Source: Gammaproteobacteria bacterium
Lineage (GTDB): Bacteria; Pseudomonadota; Gammaproteobacteria; JAUZRS01
DNA: 64,000 nucleotides
Assembly: GCA_030949385.1 (NCBI GenBank)
Contig: JAUZSP010000007.1
Span: forward strand, 193,210-257,209
Direction: 5' to 3'
Shown here: positions 51,602 to 60,595 of the stretch, one piece after another
How positions within the stretch are numbered: the first letter of the stretch is position 1
Layout: every line of letters begins with the position of its first letter
Notes under the pieces: generated by a model
Seen by the model: only the letters and a program-made list of their open reading frames with translations
What the model was told of the DNA's origin: nothing
Database searches by the model: none
Program-made: the position numbers and the translations under genes

Positions 51602-52192
51602 TCACCACTCAATTCCCGCCTGCGCTTTCACCCCAAGACGAAACGCATGGCCGTCGTCTTTGATTGTGCTGATGGTATCGCCAATGGCCAACAGCTCCTC
51701 CACCATCGTCCGTCCGGTGATGATCACCGTCTGGTTTTTGGGGCGATGTTGCAACGCCGCCACCACCGGCTCAATGGGCAAGTAACGGTACTTAAACATG
51801 TAACTCATCTCATCCAGAACCAACATGTCAATGTTTTCATCTTGCAGCAGTTGTTCTGTCACCGCCCACGCTTGCTGCGCCGCCTCAATGTCCTGCTGCT
51901 TATCTTGGGTTTCCCAAGTAAAGCCATGCCCCATCACATGCCACTGCACCCTTGGATGATCGTGAAACAGTTTATATTCACCGGTTTGCACTCGACCTTT
52001 AATAAACTGCACCACTGCCACCCGCTGACCGTGTCCCAGCGCCCGTGCCAAAGTACCAAAAGCGGAACTGCTTTTACCTTTGCCGTTGCCGCGCAGCAGA
52101 ATCAACACCCCGCGCTCCTCCGTCGCCTTAGCAATGCGCTCGTCGATGACCGCTTTTTTGCGCGCCATGCGCTGTTGATGATCTTGACTCAT
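51602..52192 (-). CDS. cobO: Cob(I)yrinic acid a,c-diamide adenosyltransferase
   Basis: 196 residues of the CobO/BtuR family. The P-loop is LLRGNGKGKSSSAFGTLARA (about 33-52, partly shown). MLVLDEMSYMFKYRYL (about 124-139) and VIITGRTMVEELL (about 155-167) are family motifs. It adenosylates corrinoids in cobalamin biosynthesis or salvage. It overlaps the chelatase gene upstream by 4 bp, placing it in the riboswitch-controlled B12 operon. Confidence 0.95.
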   Translation of the reverse strand: MSQDHQQRMARKKAVIDERIAKATEERGVLILLRGNGKGKSSSAFGTLARALGHGQRVAVVQFIKGRVQTGEYKLFHDHPRVQWHVMGHGFTWETQDKQQDIEAAQQAWAVTEQLLQDENIDMLVLDEMSYMFKYRYLPIEPVVAALQHRPKNQTVIITGRTMVEELLAIGDTISTIKDDGHAFRLGVKAQAGIEW

Positions 52193-53821
52193 AAAACCAA
52201 CTCCAATTGAGAAAGGGGCAAGTAATCCGCCTGCAACAGGGTCGCTACCTCACGACAGCGCCCACGTTTGACCGTCGCCACTTCGCTGTCGATCACCAAT
52301 GTGCGCCCAGGCAAGCGCACCGGCGACAAACTCTGCCGACTGCGACCGTCGCTGATCAGATAATTCACCAACTGCAACTCCGGTTCCATCTGCAACCAGC
52401 GTTGAGTGCGCTCCTGTAGGTAGCTCAAAGCCTCGCGCAGCGGCGTACCTCCGGCAGCGGTCAAGCCATCCAGAAACAGCAATGGATTTTTGGGTGCGCG
52501 CTGGCGCGGTAGCAGCTCCTGTGACCTCTTGATTACCAAAACCAATCACCAACAACTGCTGACGCGCCAAATAGGCCTGCCGAGCAATGCCCGCCACCAC
52601 CCCTTTGGCTTGAGCAAACGCCGACTCGCCCAACGTAGAGGCGGAACGATCCAGCAGCACCACATGCAGCCGTTGTGGACGTTGACGCGCCCTCTGAAAA
52701 GCCAAACTCTGCCACGGCCAGATGCCACGATTGGCAACAACGGTGGCAAACCAATTTGGTTTGCTGTGCGTTTTCTGACTGCGTTTGCCTTGCGGCGCAG
52801 GGTTTGCGGATCTGGGCAACTCGGGCAGATCCACGCGACGCACAGCGGCGCTGGGCTGTGACTGTTCTCGTGCCATGCCGCCCCAATCTCCCGCCGCTTC
52901 GGTCTGTTTATCCGTCTGGTTTTGCTCCGGCGGACGGCTAAAGGGAGGCGGTTCAGACGGCGCTGAAGGAGGTTCAGGTGGCGTTTTACGTCGATGCAGC
53001 AGCACCAACTCTTGCACCGCCTCCAGATCCGCCAAAGTCACCTCCACACGCCCCTGCCAAGCGGCGTGGCTTTTAGCCGCTCGACACCAAACAATATCGG
53101 CACGCAACCCCTCCACCTGCGCCGCTGTGCAACGTTCGGCAATGATTTCACGATGCCCTTCATCGCACTGCACCGACGGCAAACGCCGCCGAGCGGCCAG
53201 AAGTTCATCGGCCAAGGCCTGTTGTTGAGCCTGATAACGATGACAAAAAGCGGCTGGATCATCATCAAACTGTTCACGCTGGCGCACAATCTCGATCCGT
53301 TCCGCACGACTGTGCTGACCACTCAGCGCCACTGCCAGACCAAACCGATCCTGAAATTGGCTGCGCAGCTCCCCCTCATCGGGGTTCATCGTCCCCACCA
53401 GCAAAAACCGCGCGTCGTGTTGATGGCTGATGCCGTCCCGCTCAATGCGATTGATGCCGCTGGCGCTCACGTCCAGCAGTTGATCCACCAAATGATCCGC
53501 AAGCAGATTGACCTCATCCACATAGAGCACCCCCCGATGGGCGTGCTGCAACAGACCGGGCTGAAATTCAACCTGCTGCTGATCCAGTACCCGTTGCAGA
53601 TTCAAGCTGCCGATCAACGCCTCTTCGCTGCACCCCAGAGGCAGATTGATAAACGCACCCTCGGGCAACAGCTCCGCCAAACTGCGCGCCAAGGTGGATT
53701 TAGCCGAACCCCGCGGACCGCTGATGCAAAGCCCGCCCAGACGCGGGTCGATGGCCAGCAGCAGCAAGGCGGTTTTCACCGTCTGCTGCCCCACCACCGC
53801 TGAAAAAGGAAAGTAACTCAC
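52189..53821 (-). pseudogene. ChlI-ChlD type (cobalto)chelatase subunit with C-terminal frameshift
   Basis: About 540 residues of AAA+ plus VWA protein. The first part is the ChlI-like ATPase: Walker A ISGPRGSAKSTLARSL, YVDEVNLLADHLVD (Walker B and sensor region) and LVGTMNPDEGELRSQ. A Pro-rich acidic linker leads into the VWA domain VVLLDRSASTLGE with its MIDAS motif. After LLVIGFGNQEVT the frame changes near 52520; the correct continuation ELLPRQRAPKNPLLFLDG lies in another frame and ends at 52189. One surplus G in CAGGAG would explain it. The upstream frame runs to 53875 through a repeat; GTG 53821 is a likely start. In this B12 operon it probably serves cobalt insertion. Confidence 0.8.
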
Positions 53822-53848
53822 AAAACAAACCGCCGACCACGTTTGCTC

Positions 53849-53875
53849 GTCATTCCCGTGAATACGGGAATCCAT
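53849..53875. repeat. Copy of the ATTCCCG palindromic repeat
   Basis: CGTCATTCCCGTGAATACGGGAATCCA with inverted ATTCCCGT/ACGGGAAT arms. It is similar to the element at 48693-48718 and, like it, sits right at the 5' end of a gene, here extending the chelatase frame artificially. Confidence 0.75.
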
Positions 53876-53900
53876 TGCTTACACGACAACAAGCTAAAAC

Positions 53901-54632
53901 TCACTGCGAAGCTTCAGTAGAAAACATTAAACCACGGCGCAAGCCCCACGCAGCGAGCAACCCCATCGCCAACCAGAAGAGCAGATTGGCCACGCCCGCC
54001 GAAAGCACAAACTGATGATGCAGCTCAACCAAGGAAGCCACGGCGGCGGGATCGGGGTGAATAAATTCGGGGCCGTTAAGCTGCGGCGCACCAATCAAAT
54101 GCGGCAACAGCAGCAGCAAAACACCCAAGACTTTAAAAGGCAGCTGAGCAAAAAAGAGCAGATAAAAACCCGCTCCACTGACCAGCACCGTCAGCAACCA
54201 CCACGTTTGACGCGATTCCAAGGCCGCCGCTTGGGTACCTGGAATCTCCGGCAACAGCCCCAGACTGGGCGCAACGAAGAAGGTCAAAAAACCCACCAAA
54301 CCCCAGAGCAGACCGGTGCCCAAACTGAACGGCGCACTGTTTTTAAGCTGCATGTAGGCCATCAGAGCCAGCAACATGGCAGCAAAACCAATCGCCGCCA
54401 ATACATTGGAGAGCAGACTGTACAGCGTCCGCTCCACACCTTCTGCCGGTGCCCACGCTTCATCGCCATGAGAATGCGCACCGTGGTTATGGCCATGACC
54501 GGCCTCGGCCTGTTCAAATTGCTCAGCAGCAATGATAATCGGGGTCACTTGCCACTGCTGCACAGCGGTTAAAAAGGAACCGCTCAACAGACCCACAAAC
54601 AGCGATAACAGAATCAATCGACGAAACAGCAT
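53901..54632 (-). CDS. cbtA: CbtA, predicted cobalt transporter subunit
   Basis: 243 residues with about six membrane segments. The first loop is His-rich, GHGHNHGAHSHGDEAW (about 45-60), as in CbtA proteins, which are predicted cobalt carriers. Other family features are GLLWGLVGFLTFFVAPSLGL (about 107-126) and PHLIGAP near 177. It lies between the chelatase gene and cbtB, all under the cobalamin riboswitch. A second His (HHQFV) follows near the end. Confidence 0.9.
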   Translation of the reverse strand: MLFRRLILLSLFVGLLSGSFLTAVQQWQVTPIIIAAEQFEQAEAGHGHNHGAHSHGDEAWAPAEGVERTLYSLLSNVLAAIGFAAMLLALMAYMQLKNSAPFSLGTGLLWGLVGFLTFFVAPSLGLLPEIPGTQAAALESRQTWWLLTVLVSGAGFYLLFFAQLPFKVLGVLLLLLPHLIGAPQLNGPEFIHPDPAAVASLVELHHQFVLSAGVANLLFWLAMGLLAAWGLRRGLMFSTEASQ

Positions 54633-54720
54633 CGTCCTCTCCTCACATTAGAAAGACGTTTTAAGAGCAAATCTCCAAGACCCAAGCCAAACGTTGCCCT
54701 AAAACAACCAACGCTTTTCT

Positions 54721-54742
54721 CCCCTCTTTAATCAAAGAGGGG
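54721..54742. repeat. Short palindrome between cbtB and cbtA
   Basis: CCCCTCTTT-AATC-AAAGAGGGG lies in the 132-bp gap between cbtB and cbtA. It is a shorter version of the 22-bp inverted repeat at 37056-37103. Confidence 0.6.
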
Positions 54743-54764
54743 TTGGGGAAGATTTATCTTTTAA

Positions 54765-54944
54765 TCAGTGACAGGGAAAGGTAACGCTGTGACGGGTGTC
54801 ATGAGCGGCGTTATGCACCGCTTCGGTGGGTAAAAACCCCACCAGCAGCATCATAACAGCGCCAAACAGAAAGCTGCCCAACAGGGCGACTTTGGCTTGA
54901 TCCAGCTCAAGAGGAGCAGCATTAGAGAGAGTGTTGTTTGACAT
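54765..54944 (-). CDS. cbtB: CbtB, small cobalt transporter subunit
   Basis: 59 residues, ATG at 54944, TGA at 54765-54767. One membrane helix (about 20-40, VALLGSFLFGAVMMLLVGFL) is followed by the conserved His-rich C-terminal segment TEAVHNAAHDTRHSV and FPCH. CbtB proteins are typically about 60 residues and lie directly upstream of cbtA. The gene is just below the usual ORF length cut-off, so it is easily missed. It is the first gene after the riboswitch. Confidence 0.92.
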   Translation of the reverse strand: MSNNTLSNAAPLELDQAKVALLGSFLFGAVMMLLVGFLPTEAVHNAAHDTRHSVTFPCH

Positions 54945-54984
54945 AATAACCTCGGGACACCAGCCGTGCCGTAAATGAATGAAG

Positions 54985-55110
54985 TCTGAGCAGAGGCCGG
55001 TCTCCGGACTTGGGTGAAGACCCTTTACCGTTGCGGTGGCAGTGTTAGAGTCGCACTAAGCTTCCCGATTATCCCAACGCCACTGCGTCAGGCACCTCTT
55101 ACCAGCAGAG
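54985..55110 (-). promoter_or_regulatory. Cobalamin (B12) riboswitch upstream of cbtBA
   Basis: Read on the minus strand the region shows the hallmark blocks of cobalamin riboswitches: GAGGTGCCTGACGCAGTGGC, then GGGATAATCGGGAAGC, GTGCGACTCTAACACTGCC, CCGCAACGGTAA and CCGGAGACCGGCC. It ends about 40 bp before the cbtB start. It should repress cbtB, cbtA, the chelatase and cobO when cobalamin is plentiful. Confidence 0.93.
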
Positions 55111-55181
55111 TATGATACCGAAATTTGCTTGAGGTGGCATAATAAATGTGGAGCAGGTTAGGAGAGGCATCATTTTACCTC

Positions 55182-57728
55182 TTATTTGCTGGAGAGATTC
55201 ACTCTGCCTCTATAAACACCCCGAATCGCCACCGCCTGCAAAGGGTCATCAGGCCAATAATGTTTCGGGTAACGTCCCTTCAACTCTTTTTTCACCTCAT
55301 GATAGGTCGTCGCCCAAAATCCCGCCAGATCTTGGGTCAACTGCACCGCTCTGGATGCCGGTGACAGTAACTCAATTTTTAATGCAACTTGGCCATTGGC
55401 AATTGTTGGTGTCTCCAACAGACCAAACAGCTCCTGAATCCGCGCCGATAACATGGGCGGTTGCTGGCGGTAATCAATTTTAATCTGTGAGCCGCTCGGC
55501 ACTTGAAAGGTCGCTGGAGCCATTTTTTGCACTGCGTGCTGTTGCGGCCAATCCAGTTGTGCTAACAAAATCTCCTCCAGATTCAAACTCTTCAACTGCT
55601 CCAAACGGCTCATGCCTGCTAAATAAGGAGCCAACCAGCGTTCCAGCGTTTCCAACAAAGCCACATCCGAACAATCTAACCACTTTTTTTGATCCAACTG
55701 AAACAGAAAGTTCAGCCGCCCTTGCAGCAACCTCGCCCCCTTTTGCCACGGCAGACACGCCAGCCCCAAGGAGCGAATGCCCGCCAACAACCCCTGAAGC
55801 AGCAACGCCTCTGGCACCGGCTGCAACGGCTTTTGCGCCAATACCAGCGCCCCCAAACGGCGCACCGTCATCGCCTCCACCCGCCGTTGCGTGGCCGACC
55901 AACGCACCGACGGCTCCGTGACGATCTGCTCAGAAAAATGCGTTTCCAATTCCAGCAAAACCAAAGGCGCGGCAATCTGAACGTACGGCTCTTTGGCCGC
56001 CGCCGAAAGCTGGGCTACGGCCAAATAAGGCTGAGCCAACAAGCTCGCGCTGGGGTGCAGCACCGCCCCACCGCCGCCTCGCAAGCGATACGAACCGTCA
56101 CGCTGACCGCGCAATTGAGCAATGCGATCGGGATAGGCCACAGCCAATAAAAGCCCCAATTGATCCACGGGCTGGAATTGCAGCTCAACCCGCAACGCCA
56201 TTGTCCAACGACGCGCTGCCTCCAACACCGCTTTCAACGCCACTCGATTCGCCCCCGATTTCAGGGGGCGACGCTGCGAATAAGCCTGCAACAGCGCCAA
56301 ACGCGGCGCTAATTCCACCTCGCCCCGCTGAGTAAACACATCCCGCTCCGACAACAACGCCGCCACCGCACAGGCCAGCCCCGCCAACCCCAGCGGCTGC
56401 GCGACGATCATCATTTGCGCCAAACGCGGGTGTGCGGCCATGCGCATCATTTCACGGCCATGATCCGTTATTCTTCCCTTTTGCAACGCGCCCAACTCCG
56501 CCAACAACTGCTCTGCTTGCGCCAAAGCACCGTTGGGCGGGGCATCCAACCAACTCAACTCATCGGCAGAGCTGCCCCACTGCGCCAACTCCAAAGCCAA
56601 GGGAGCCAAATCCGCCTGCAACATCTCGGCGCTCTCCTGCTGCGGCAAGCGGCCTTGCAACTCCTGCGGCCAAAGGCGATAACAACAGCCCGCTTCCAAC
56701 CGCCCCGCTCGACCACGGCGCTGCTCTGCTGCTGCTTGTGACACCCGCACGGTCTGCAAACGGCTCATGCCACTGCGCGGCTCAAAGGCAGGCACCCGTT
56801 TGTAACCGCAATCCAGCACCACCCGCACCCCTTCGATGGTCAAACTGGTCTCCGCCAAGGTGGTGGCCAAGACGATTTTGCGCTCGCCCTCCGTTGCGAC
56901 CTGAATGGCACGATCCTGCTCCGCTGTGCTCAGGTTGGAATAAAGCGGCAACACCACCACACTGGCATCCTCAATCTGCGCCAGCAACCGCAGTTGCAGG
57001 GTGCGAATCTCTGCCACTCCCGGCAGAAACACCAGCAGACTGCCCGTCTCCGTAGCCAAAATCTGCATCACCACGTTGGCCACAAAGCTCGCTTCATAAG
57101 CCAGTACTTTGGCAGGCGGTGGCATATAATGCAGCTCGACGGGATAACAGCGCCCTTCGGAGGCGAGCGCCACACAATCGGGCAGCAGATTGGCCAAGGC
57201 CATGCCTTGCAAAGTAGCGGACATCACCAACAGACGCAGATCCTCCCGCAACACCCCTTGCGACTCCAAGCAGAGCGCCAACCCCAAATCGGCGTGCAGA
57301 CTGCGTTCGTGAAACTCATCGAAGATCACCAGACCCACCCCTTGCAGCTCAGGGTCGTTCTGTAACATGCGGGTCAAAATGCCCTCGGTGATCACCTCGA
57401 TGCGCGTTTTCGAGCCAATGCGACGCTCACCACGCATTCGATACCCGACCCGCTCACCGAGCGACTCACCCAGCAACATCGCCATCCGCCGTGCCGCAGC
57501 GCGCGCAGCCAAGCGACGCGGCTCCAGCAGCAGAATTGTCTGCCCCGCCAACCACGGCGCATCCAGCAGCGCCAACGGTACCAAGGTGGTTTTGCCTGCT
57601 CCCGGCGGCGCTTGTAAAATGGCGTTGCTGTGCTCTGCCAAAGCGCGTCGCAGTTGCGGTAGAATGGCTTCGACTGGCAAATGGCTTGATGTTTTGATCT
57701 TCAATCCCCTTATTAAATCCAAACCCAT
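55182..57728 (-). CDS. hrpB: HrpB, ATP-dependent helicase of the DEAH family
   Basis: 848 residues, close to the family's usual length. Motif I is LQAPPGAGKTTLVPLAL (about 38-54), motif II is FDEFHERSLHAD (DEFH variant, about 135-146), motif III MSATLQGM and motif VI QRRGRAGRLEAG (about 335-346). The C-terminal HrpB region follows, ending YPKHYWPDDP near the C-terminus. HrpB is a cytoplasmic RNA helicase of unclear target. Start taken at ATG 57728; PVEAILPQLRRAL is the typical N-terminus from residue 18. Confidence 0.94.
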   Translation of the reverse strand: MGLDLIRGLKIKTSSHLPVEAILPQLRRALAEHSNAILQAPPGAGKTTLVPLALLDAPWLAGQTILLLEPRRLAARAAARRMAMLLGESLGERVGYRMRGERRIGSKTRIEVITEGILTRMLQNDPELQGVGLVIFDEFHERSLHADLGLALCLESQGVLREDLRLLVMSATLQGMALANLLPDCVALASEGRCYPVELHYMPPPAKVLAYEASFVANVVMQILATETGSLLVFLPGVAEIRTLQLRLLAQIEDASVVVLPLYSNLSTAEQDRAIQVATEGERKIVLATTLAETSLTIEGVRVVLDCGYKRVPAFEPRSGMSRLQTVRVSQAAAEQRRGRAGRLEAGCCYRLWPQELQGRLPQQESAEMLQADLAPLALELAQWGSSADELSWLDAPPNGALAQAEQLLAELGALQKGRITDHGREMMRMAAHPRLAQMMIVAQPLGLAGLACAVAALLSERDVFTQRGEVELAPRLALLQAYSQRRPLKSGANRVALKAVLEAARRWTMALRVELQFQPVDQLGLLLAVAYPDRIAQLRGQRDGSYRLRGGGGAVLHPSASLLAQPYLAVAQLSAAAKEPYVQIAAPLVLLELETHFSEQIVTEPSVRWSATQRRVEAMTVRRLGALVLAQKPLQPVPEALLLQGLLAGIRSLGLACLPWQKGARLLQGRLNFLFQLDQKKWLDCSDVALLETLERWLAPYLAGMSRLEQLKSLNLEEILLAQLDWPQQHAVQKMAPATFQVPSGSQIKIDYRQQPPMLSARIQELFGLLETPTIANGQVALKIELLSPASRAVQLTQDLAGFWATTYHEVKKELKGRYPKHYWPDDPLQAVAIRGVYRGRVNLSSK

Positions 57729-57748
57729 TTTTTACTCAAGAGTCCTTA

Positions 57749-58343
57749 ATGTCCAATAACAACAGCATGGTCCAAATCGGCTTGATCTTTTTCGTCATGG
57801 TGGTGATCTCCATGGGAATAAAAACCTTTCAAGACCCCCCCCCCTTAAGCCATGCACTCGACAGCCTCAACGACATGCCCACCCCAGAACTAAAACTGGA
57901 ACACAGCAACGGTGAATTACTCGATCTCAACAAGCTGAAAGGCAAAGTGGTGATGGTTAATTTTTGGGCCAGTTGGTGCCCGCCCTGCAAACGTGAAATG
58001 GCTTCATTAGAGCGACTCTACCAAAACAGTGGCCAAGCGTTTGAATTGCTGGCGGTGAACGTCGGTGAAGATCGCGCCACCGTGCTGCCTTTTTTTACAA
58101 GGTTTAAACCCCTCACCCCATTTTTCCATTCTGTTTGATTATCAAAAAGAAGCCTCCAACGCTTGGCAGATCCGTAACCTGCCCACCACCTTTATTCTCG
58201 ATGCAAACGGCAAGATACGTTACAAAGCGGTGGGCGAACGTCAATTTGATCACCCTTATATTCAAGACATCATTACTGAATTAAGTGATCCTGACTGCTG
58301 TAACACCCTGACCGAAAAAAACTATTCTGATCTGCCTCGATGA
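57749..58343 (+). pseudogene. TlpA-family membrane-anchored thioredoxin, frameshifted
   Basis: The first frame (57749-58138) encodes an N-terminal membrane anchor (about 8-24) and a thioredoxin domain with the redox motif NFWASWCPPCKREM (Cys pair near 77-80), stopping after PLTPFFHSV. The second frame, open from 58065, continues as FSILFDYQKEASNAW and LPTTFILDANGKIRYKAVG, which is the rest of the fold with its cis-Pro. Dropping one T of the five at 58121-58125 restores a single protein of about 197 residues. TlpA-like proteins reduce periplasmic disulfides, for example in cytochrome maturation. Either an error or a recent mutation. Confidence 0.85.
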
Positions 58344-58513
58344 TGGGGAAAACCTCCACTAAGAAAAATAAGATTGACACAATAGAACACCATCACTTAT
58401 ATTTTATTCGGCTAGTTGAAACTTTTTAGAAAAAAAGTAGACCAATACAAACACATACGAATTAATAACGTATTTTTAATCCGTGTTAAAAATAACAGAG
58501 AGTAAGATTTAAT

Positions 58514-58714
58514 ATGAATAAATACCTTATTGGTCGCAGTATGCAGATTTTTTTCTTGCTGATGTCAGTGATCATCTGGCTGGGAATTTGGTTAACAGGC
58601 TTTGATGTGGTTCACTGGGTACTCTATCTACCAGCGGTCTTTTTTGTCTTTGCTGGTGTCACCCGTATTTGCCCTGGCATGATCATTCTTAATAAGCTAA
58701 CAGGCAACAACTAA
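58514..58714 (+). CDS. Small membrane protein, DUF2892-like
   Basis: 66 residues with two membrane segments (about 9-30 and 34-50). It ends FAGVTRICPGMIILNKLTGN, similar to the conserved FCP-x-x-x-ILKKLG ending of DUF2892 proteins. Such domains occur alone or fused to rhodaneses (YgaP). A stem-loop GCTCGC/GCGAGC follows about 15 bp downstream. The upstream region (58344-58513) is AT-rich and shows no other gene. Confidence 0.6.
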   Translation: MNKYLIGRSMQIFFLLMSVIIWLGIWLTGFDVVHWVLYLPAVFFVFAGVTRICPGMIILNKLTGNN

Positions 58715-58784
58715 AATCATCGCTCGCCCATCCAACGGGTGTGCGAGCAAACATAAGTACGATAAAGACTACATTTATATCTTT

Positions 58785-58897
58785 GCTGTTGGCGGACATT
58801 ATGATCAGTTGTAATCTGCAACGGTGTGCAATTATGAGCGCAGCGAAACACAAAAATGCGCGCTGAAACAAATGTCCGTGTTTAACTTTTTGTTAGC
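58785..58897 (-). repeat. Degenerate attC-like site after brnA
   Basis: Minus strand: GCAGCTAACA next to the brnA stop, then inner arms GGACATT (AATGTCC at 58871-58877, GGACATT at 58794-58800) and a distal GCCAACAGC where an intact GTTAGC would be expected. A central stem (GCGCAGCG/CGCGCTG) is also present. The layout is that of an integron recombination site with a decayed right end. Confidence 0.45.
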
Positions 58898-58910
58898 TGC
58901 TTTTTCAACA

Positions 58911-59120
58911 CTAATCCCACTTAGTTTGCAGCTCTCTATGCTCACTCGCACAATCTCTAAGGTACAGATTAATAAGGCTTTGATATGGAATCCCTTTATC
59001 TTTCGCCATTTCCTTAAAGTATGAAATTGTTCCTTCATCCAAACGAATTGTGATTTGTTTTTTTATGCGCTTGGCATAGGGGTTTGGAGCAGAATTTGAA
59101 AAATCGTATGATTCGCGCAT
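58911..59120 (-). CDS. brnA: BrnA-type antitoxin
   Basis: 69 residues from ATG 59120; the frame extends to 59150, but MRESYDFSNSAPNPYAKR is the typical BrnA start. KKQITIRLDEGTISYFKEMA is a ribbon-helix-helix-like DNA-binding pattern, followed by GIPYQSLINLYLRDC. It neutralises BrnT and represses the operon. It follows brnT by 4 bp and is the last gene before an attC-like site. Confidence 0.88.
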   Translation of the reverse strand: MRESYDFSNSAPNPYAKRIKKQITIRLDEGTISYFKEMAKDKGIPYQSLINLYLRDCASEHRELQTKWD

Positions 59121-59124
59121 AACC

Positions 59125-59406
59125 TTAGCCCTCGTAGTATTTAAGTTCACATTTATCTGCTTTACGAGCAGAAATGATACGAATAGTGTTTAATTTTCTT
59201 TCGCAATGACAAACAGTTAAGAGCTTGTTTTTATTACTTATTCCCATAAGAATAAAGCGCTCTTCATTTTCCGAATGATCGGGGTCTGGGATTAATCGAC
59301 CTAATTCATCACTAAATACAGATTGAGCCTCTTCAAAGCTCACACCATGCTTATTTTGATTGGATGCATTTTTCACCTCATCCCATTCGAAATTTATACT
59401 ATCCAT
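59125..59406 (-). CDS. brnT: BrnT-type ribonuclease toxin
   Basis: 93 residues with the BrnT signature FEWDEVKNASNQNKHGVSFE and a C-terminal HCERKLNTIRIISARKA. BrnT is a RelE-fold ribonuclease. Catalytic-type residues (Arg, His, Lys) occur in these segments. It precedes brnA as usual. It forms a typical toxin-antitoxin cassette inside the integron-like array. Confidence 0.9.
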   Translation of the reverse strand: MDSINFEWDEVKNASNQNKHGVSFEEAQSVFSDELGRLIPDPDHSENEERFILMGISNKNKLLTVCHCERKLNTIRIISARKADKCELKYYEG

Positions 59407-59458
59407 AGCTAGATTATAACTACAATGTAATTATAATCAAGGTAGGTCTGTTTTTGTA

Positions 59459-59554
59459 GCTAACGCTTTGCTCAGCGGCAGTTTAAAGTGGCACGTTTTT
59501 GCGTATGCAAAAAAAAGTGACGCTTTAAATTGTCCGCTGGAGCTATTTGTTAGC
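59459..59554 (-). repeat. attC-like recombination site
   Basis: Outer boxes GCTAAC (59459-59464) and GTTAGC (59549-59554) are complementary; inner boxes GCTCAGCGG (59470-59478) and CCGCTGGAGC (59534-59543) pair with one extra base, the asymmetry expected of attC. The central part is also palindromic (TTTAAAG/CTTTAAA). It starts 2 bp after the stop of the nuclease gene at 59557, the position expected of a cassette end. Confidence 0.8.
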
Positions 59555-59556
59555 AC

Positions 59557-60588
59557 TTATGTACGATTAACTAAATAGCTATTTTCTGCGCTCGATATTT
59601 CTATAGCTTCTTCTGACCAGCTTAGATTAATAGATTGCAGCACTGGCATTTCAACTTCTTCTATATCTTGTATTGCAGGCTTAATATAATTTTCTATGAA
59701 AACTGATACGACCGCACCAGCTTCTTGCTCCATATGTTCCCAAGCGTCTTCACCTTGATAGAATTCACCTCCGCTTTCCAAATATTTATTTGATAATTCA
59801 GTTAATCTAGACGATGGAGTCGGATCTAAAACCAGTAGCACGGGTATAAATCCTGCGGCTTGGCTCTCTACAGGAAAAGAAAGTTCTTCGCCAAACCTAC
59901 CTTGACCACTAGCAGCAATTGTAACTCGTAATTTAAGTTCATAGGTGCGGTTATTTGTTGGTACCAAGCAATCAATCTGCCGCCCTTTATTTGTAGGCTG
60001 CCCATTAGAATCAAGTCTTTTAACTGGGGAGTTTCTTGAGCCTACAGGCTCACCACCCAAACAACTCGCTAAAAGAGGCTCAAATAGATAACCTGTTTCT
60101 TGTGCTGAACGATTATCAATATCGTAAATCCACTTACGCCACACCATCCAGTTAGCTAAGAGAGTTGTATCACACCCTCCATACTCTAATAGAACTCTAG
60201 GGCCAATCTGATCCATATTTGGCATAGGTTGAGTGGACAAGATTCTTTTGTACTTAACTCTACGACGATGCAATGCTGATAAGTTTTCTATAAATAACCC
60301 AAAATCATTATCTTTGCCAAAACACGTTGATAAAGCATTAACAATAACGTCAGATGATATATCTAAATTTTCTTGGTTATCAAACCAACTTAATGGGATT
60401 TGATAATATGAGTTATTAGGAAGATCGGAGGCGACAATACCAAGCTCATCAAATGACCATCCCAAATCATTTATTGTTATGGAAATTAAAGATAAAAACT
60501 CACCATTAGAAATAACCACCTGAGCATCACCAGATCCGTGCATTTTACATTTTGAGTATAAATTTCTAATAAAAGCTGTATTTGTCAT
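59557..60588 (-). CDS. Probable type II restriction endonuclease (PD-(D/E)xK)
   Basis: 343 residues, family not named. A PD-(D/E)xK core is suggested by Glu170 (TGYLFEPLLAS), Asp206 (GRQIDCLVP) and Glu217-x-Lys219 (YELKLRV), with spacing as in restriction enzymes. It lies 7 bp after the methyltransferase gene on the same strand, the standard layout of a type II restriction-modification pair. The region is much more AT-rich than the core genome. Recognition sequence cannot be read. It ends next to an attC-like site. Confidence 0.7.
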   Translation of the reverse strand: MTNTAFIRNLYSKCKMHGSGDAQVVISNGEFLSLISITINDLGWSFDELGIVASDLPNNSYYQIPLSWFDNQENLDISSDVIVNALSTCFGKDNDFGLFIENLSALHRRRVKYKRILSTQPMPNMDQIGPRVLLEYGGCDTTLLANWMVWRKWIYDIDNRSAQETGYLFEPLLASCLGGEPVGSRNSPVKRLDSNGQPTNKGRQIDCLVPTNNRTYELKLRVTIAASGQGRFGEELSFPVESQAAGFIPVLLVLDPTPSSRLTELSNKYLESGGEFYQGEDAWEHMEQEAGAVVSVFIENYIKPAIQDIEEVEMPVLQSINLSWSEEAIEISSAENSYLVNRT

Positions 60589-60595
60589 ATTCTTA

